This document shows positions 5,218 through 7,399 of a stretch of DNA of 7,399 bases, in pieces (the stretch's first letter is position 1; each line of letters starts with the position of its first letter). The position numbers and the translations under genes were made by a program. Origin of the DNA: an uncultured Desulfohalobiaceae bacterium (lineage in GTDB: Bacteria; Desulfobacterota; Desulfovibrionia; Desulfovibrionales; Desulfonatronovibrionaceae); the NCBI GenBank assembly GCA_913055195.1, contig CAJXJU010000057.1, forward strand, positions 1 through 7,399, written 5' to 3'. A model generated the notes under the pieces. That model saw only the letters and a list, made by a program, of their open reading frames with translations, did not search any database and was not told the origin of the DNA.

Positions 5218-6735
5218 ATGTCTGGATGCAGAGCAAAACAGGCGCCCGCCGCGGCTGCCGCTCCAGGTAAAAAGATAAAGATCGCGGTAGATCCCGTGAC
5301 CAGGATTGAAGGTCACCTCAAAGTTGAAGTTGAAGTAAAAAACGGCAAGGTAGTGGATGCCCATTGTGTTGGCGGTATGTTCAGGGGATTTGAAAACATT
5401 TTGATTGGCCGTGATCCCAGGGATTCTTCCCAGATTGTGCAAAGAATCTGTGGTGTTTGCCCCACTGCTCATGCCACAGCCTCGGTTCTGGCCCAGGATA
5501 AGGCCTTTGGCGTAAAAATAACCACCAATGGACGTATTGTGCGTAACCTGATTCTGGGTGCCAACTATTTGCAATCACATATCCTGCATTTTTATCACCT
5601 GGCAGCTCTTGATTATGTCAATGGCCCTGATGTTGCTCCTTTTGTGCCCCGGTACAAAAGAAATGATATTCGGCTTAACAAAGAAAAAAATGCCATCGGC
5701 GTAAATCAATATCTCAAAGCCCTGGAAATCAGGCGGGTCTGCCACGAAATGGTAGCCATGTTTGGCGGTAAGATGCCTCATGTTCAGGGTATGGTGGTTG
5801 GCGGCACAACAGAAATCCCAACCGCAGCAAAGATTAAGCAATATGCTGAAAGGTTTAAACAGGTCAAAGAATTTATTGAAAATGAATACCTGCCTTTGAT
5901 TTATATCCTGGGTTCTGAATATGGTGATCTGCTGGAAACTGGCACAGGCTGGAAAAATGTGATCTCCTTTGGCGTATTCCCATTAAATGACGAAGAAACA
6001 GATTTTCTGCTCAAGCCTGGTGTCTATACCAATGGCAAAGACAGTGCTCTGGATACCGCTAAGATTAAAGAATACGTCAAATACTCCTGGTTTGATGATT
6101 CTACCACTGGTCTGCATCCCAGCCAGGGCAAAACAGTGCCTGCACCAGAAAAAGCCACTGGCTACAGCTTTATCAAGGCCCCGCGTTACAACGATACCCC
6201 TCACGAAGTCGGCCCATTAGCCAGAATGTGGGTCACCAATCCAGAGCTCAGCCCTGAAGCTCAAAAAGCCGGCTTCAAGAGAATGCGCGACTTTGGCGAA
6301 AAGGCATTCTCTATCCTGGGCCGTCACATTGCCCGCGCAGAAGAGGCCTGGCTGGTGGCCAAAGCCATTGAGCAATGGCTCTCTGAAGTAAAGCCGGGCG
6401 CTGAGACTTATACACCTACAGAAGTGCCTGAAACTGGTGAAGGCATGGGACTTACTGAGGCTCCACGCGGTAGCCTGCTTCATTACATCAATGTCAAAGA
6501 CTCTGTGATTGCCAATTATCAGATTGTTTCAGCAACTCTGTGGAATGCCTGTCCCAGAGATGATATGAATCAAAGAGGCCCAATTGAGCAGGCCCTGATT
6601 GGCGTACCTGTTCCTGATCCCAAAAATCCAGTCAATGTTGGACGCCTTATCCGCTCCTTTGACCCGTGACTGGGTTGTGCCGTGCACGTGCTGCACGCTG
6701 AGACTGGTGAAGAACAGGTAGTTCATATTGATTAA
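5218..6735 (+). CDS. hysA: Periplasmic [NiFeSe] hydrogenase large subunit, selenocysteine-containing (TGA 6667-6669 = Sec)
   Basis: 505 residues when the in-frame TGA at codon 484 is read as selenocysteine; a plain reading would stop after FDP at 6666. The next codons give LGCAVHVLHAETGEE and end at TAA 6733-6735, completing the motif DPUxxCxxH. The N-terminal active-site pair is Cys78 and Cys81 (RICGVCPTAH), so the NiFe site is held by Cys78, Cys81, Sec484 and Cys487. Glu31 in RIEGH is the conserved proton-path residue. HysD should cleave after His490, removing 15 residues. The start MSGC matches D. vulgaris HysA, which is lipidated without a classic signal peptide; Cys4 may be the anchor here. 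There is no Tat signal, so export would piggyback on HysB. GAGGAGG (5204-5210) lies 7 bases upstream. The function is reversible H2 oxidation in the periplasm, usually with a cytochrome c3 partner. Confidence 0.97.
6670..6707 (+). promoter_or_regulatory. Candidate SECIS element directing UGA recoding in hysA
   Basis: Directly after the TGA, CGTGCA (6681-6686) and TGCACG (6692-6697) form a perfect 6-bp stem capped by a 5-base loop, CGTGC, that contains GU. The stem starts 11 bases after the TGA. A weaker lower stem (6670-6676 with 6701-6707, several G-U pairs and one mismatch) would close a 38-base structure, similar in size to the E. coli fdhF element. A GU in the apical loop is a known SelB contact. 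The fold was worked out by eye, and bacterial SECIS elements vary widely. Confidence 0.65.
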
Positions 6736-6765
6736 ACCTCAAAATTAAAAAATTGACGATACAAC

Positions 6766-6797
6766 AAAGGGCCGTTAGATAAGACGGCCCTTTTTTT
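6766..6797 (+). terminator. Rho-independent terminator after hysA
   Basis: AAAGGGCCGT (6766-6775) and ACGGCCCTTT (6784-6793) form a perfect 10-bp stem with an 8-base loop, followed by a run of T to 6797. It lies 30 bases past the true hysA stop and about 60 bases before hysD, so it should end most hysBA transcripts before hysD. Confidence 0.93.
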
Positions 6798-6838
6798 GGT
6801 TGTTGGTTATTGGTGTATTGGTTATTGGTTATTAGTAT
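6796..6838. repeat. Heptamer tandem array, six units of TTGGTTA
   Basis: Units are TTGGTTG, TTGGTTA, TTGGTGT, one extra A at 6817, then TTGGTTA, TTGGTTA, TTAGTAT. The array begins in the T tract of the hysA terminator and ends about 10 bases before the hysD ribosome site. It is a different sequence from the array at 3945-3993 but has the same 7-base period. Confidence 0.75.
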
Positions 6839-6859
6839 GAATCTGTAGAGGTCGTCAGA

Positions 6860-7336
6860 ATGACAACAAAAAAATTATTGGTTTTGGGTGTGGGTAATAT
6901 TTTACTCATGGATGAAGGCGTAGGCGTATATGCGGTACAGGAATTAGGCAAAGAAGACTGGCCTGAACATGTTGATTTCGTGGACGGCGGAACTTTTACG
7001 CAAGATATTTTCTATCTTTTTGAAAAATATGACCATGTGTTAGTCCTCGATGCTGTTCGTGGCGGTCAGGAGCCCGGAACGATCTATCGACTGAAGGAAA
7101 ACGACCTGATTGAAAACAAAGACCAGTCCCTGTCTTTGCACGATATAGATTTGCTGGACTCACTGAATATGGCTGAACTTCTGGGCAAACGGCCCACATT
7201 GACAGTTATAGGCATTGAACCTGAAAAGTTTGACTGGGAGATGAAGTTGACGCCAACCTTAAAAAAGGCCTTTCCAGAATTTTTAGAGGTTATACGCCAG
7301 GAGATATATAACATTTTAAATAGCTCAACTTTCTGA
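6860..7336 (+). CDS. hysD: Hydrogenase maturation endopeptidase (HyaD/HybD family) for HysA
   Basis: 158 residues, normal family length. It cleaves the C-terminal tail of the hydrogenase large-subunit precursor after nickel insertion, in the cytoplasm. Aligned by eye with E. coli HybD, it has the N-terminal GVGNILLMDEGVG with nickel ligand Glu19, the DGGT motif (residues 42-45), Asp64 in LVLDAV and His94 in SLHDIDLLD. These correspond to HybD Glu16, Asp62 and His93. The late motif TVIGIEPE is also conserved. AGAGG (6847-6851) lies 8 bases before the ATG. Its place downstream of hysBA points to HysA as substrate, with cleavage predicted after His490. The gene is separated from hysA by a strong terminator and a repeat array, so it depends on readthrough or its own promoter. 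Its last codons (SSTF, stop) overlap a partial copy of the hairpin arm that follows. Confidence 0.94.
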   Translation: MTTKKLLVLGVGNILLMDEGVGVYAVQELGKEDWPEHVDFVDGGTFTQDIFYLFEKYDHVLVLDAVRGGQEPGTIYRLKENDLIENKDQSLSLHDIDLLDSLNMAELLGKRPTLTVIGIEPEKFDWEMKLTPTLKKAFPEFLEVIRQEIYNILNSSTF

Positions 7337-7345
7337 GTTCGTTAA

Positions 7346-7373
7346 CTCAACTTTCGGGGTTCCGAAAGTTGAG
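7346..7373. repeat. Perfect 12-bp hairpin after hysD
   Basis: CTCAACTTTCGG (7346-7357) and CCGAAAGTTGAG (7362-7373) pair perfectly around the loop GGTT. It starts 9 bases past the hysD stop. It lacks a T tract, so it is either a weak terminator or RNA-stabilising hairpin, or an interspersed repeat. A further partial copy of its left arm, CTCAACTTTC, lies at 7324-7333 inside the end of hysD. Confidence 0.8.
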
Positions 7374-7399
7374 AAATTCGAAATCCGAATATCGAAATC
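7372..7399. repeat. Heptamer tandem array (CGAAATC type), running off the right edge
   Basis: Four 7-base units: AGAAATT, CGAAATC, CGAATAT, CGAAATC. The last unit ends exactly at the window edge, so the array may continue. This is the third distinct heptamer array in the window. Confidence 0.6.

Noticed and set aside
5218..6669. hysA ending at the TGA (483 residues)
   Set aside because: This would remove the C-terminal nickel ligands found in every active [NiFe(Se)] hydrogenase, while the sequence beyond the TGA matches the family motif in frame.

Overview
The window looks like chromosomal DNA of an anaerobic, hydrogen-metabolising, selenocysteine-using bacterium, most likely a sulfate reducer of the Desulfobacterota. 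The main reason is a periplasmic [NiFeSe] hydrogenase whose two subunits closely resemble, from memory, HysB and HysA of Desulfovibrio vulgaris. Genus cannot be fixed from the sequence alone. Intergenic DNA is rich in palindromes and short tandem repeats, and the left part is visibly more AT-rich than the hydrogenase genes.

Left half (1-3889, minus strand). An AAA-ATPase-like / PD-(D/E)XK family gene runs off the left edge (1-1196). Next come a degenerate palindromic repeat and a good intrinsic terminator, then a secreted ABC-transporter substrate-binding-like protein (1334-2386). A nested palindromic element of 143 bases (2413-2555) follows, then a membrane-anchored M23 (LytM-type) peptidase (2582-3889). 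Copies of the same palindromic repeat lie at both ends of the peptidase gene.

Middle (3890-4262). This is a divergent intergenic region. It holds a perfect 12-bp hairpin, a tandem array of seven heptamers (TACCCCT type), a short coding-like relic, an AT-rich stretch with a plausible hysB promoter, and an inverted repeat that could be an operator.

Right half (4263-7399, plus strand). hysB encodes the Tat-exported small subunit with three [4Fe-4S] clusters. hysA encodes the large subunit. Its active-site motif is DPUxxCxxH, with U encoded by an in-frame TGA at 6667-6669, so the true gene ends at 6735 and not at that TGA. A 38-base stem-loop directly after the TGA is a candidate SECIS element. 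A strong terminator follows hysA. Then comes a second heptamer array (TTGGTTA), then hysD, the nickel-dependent endopeptidase expected to trim the HysA C-terminus. The window ends in a perfect 12-bp hairpin and a third heptamer array (CGAAATC).

How the genes work together. HysA would be made by UGA recoding, loaded with the NiFe(CN)2CO centre by Hyp proteins encoded elsewhere, cut by HysD after His490, paired with HysB, and carried out by the HysB Tat signal. In the periplasm the enzyme would oxidise or make H2, passing electrons to a cytochrome c3-type partner that is not in this window. The less described material here is the repeat landscape: three unrelated heptameric arrays and a palindrome apparently inserted inside another palindrome.
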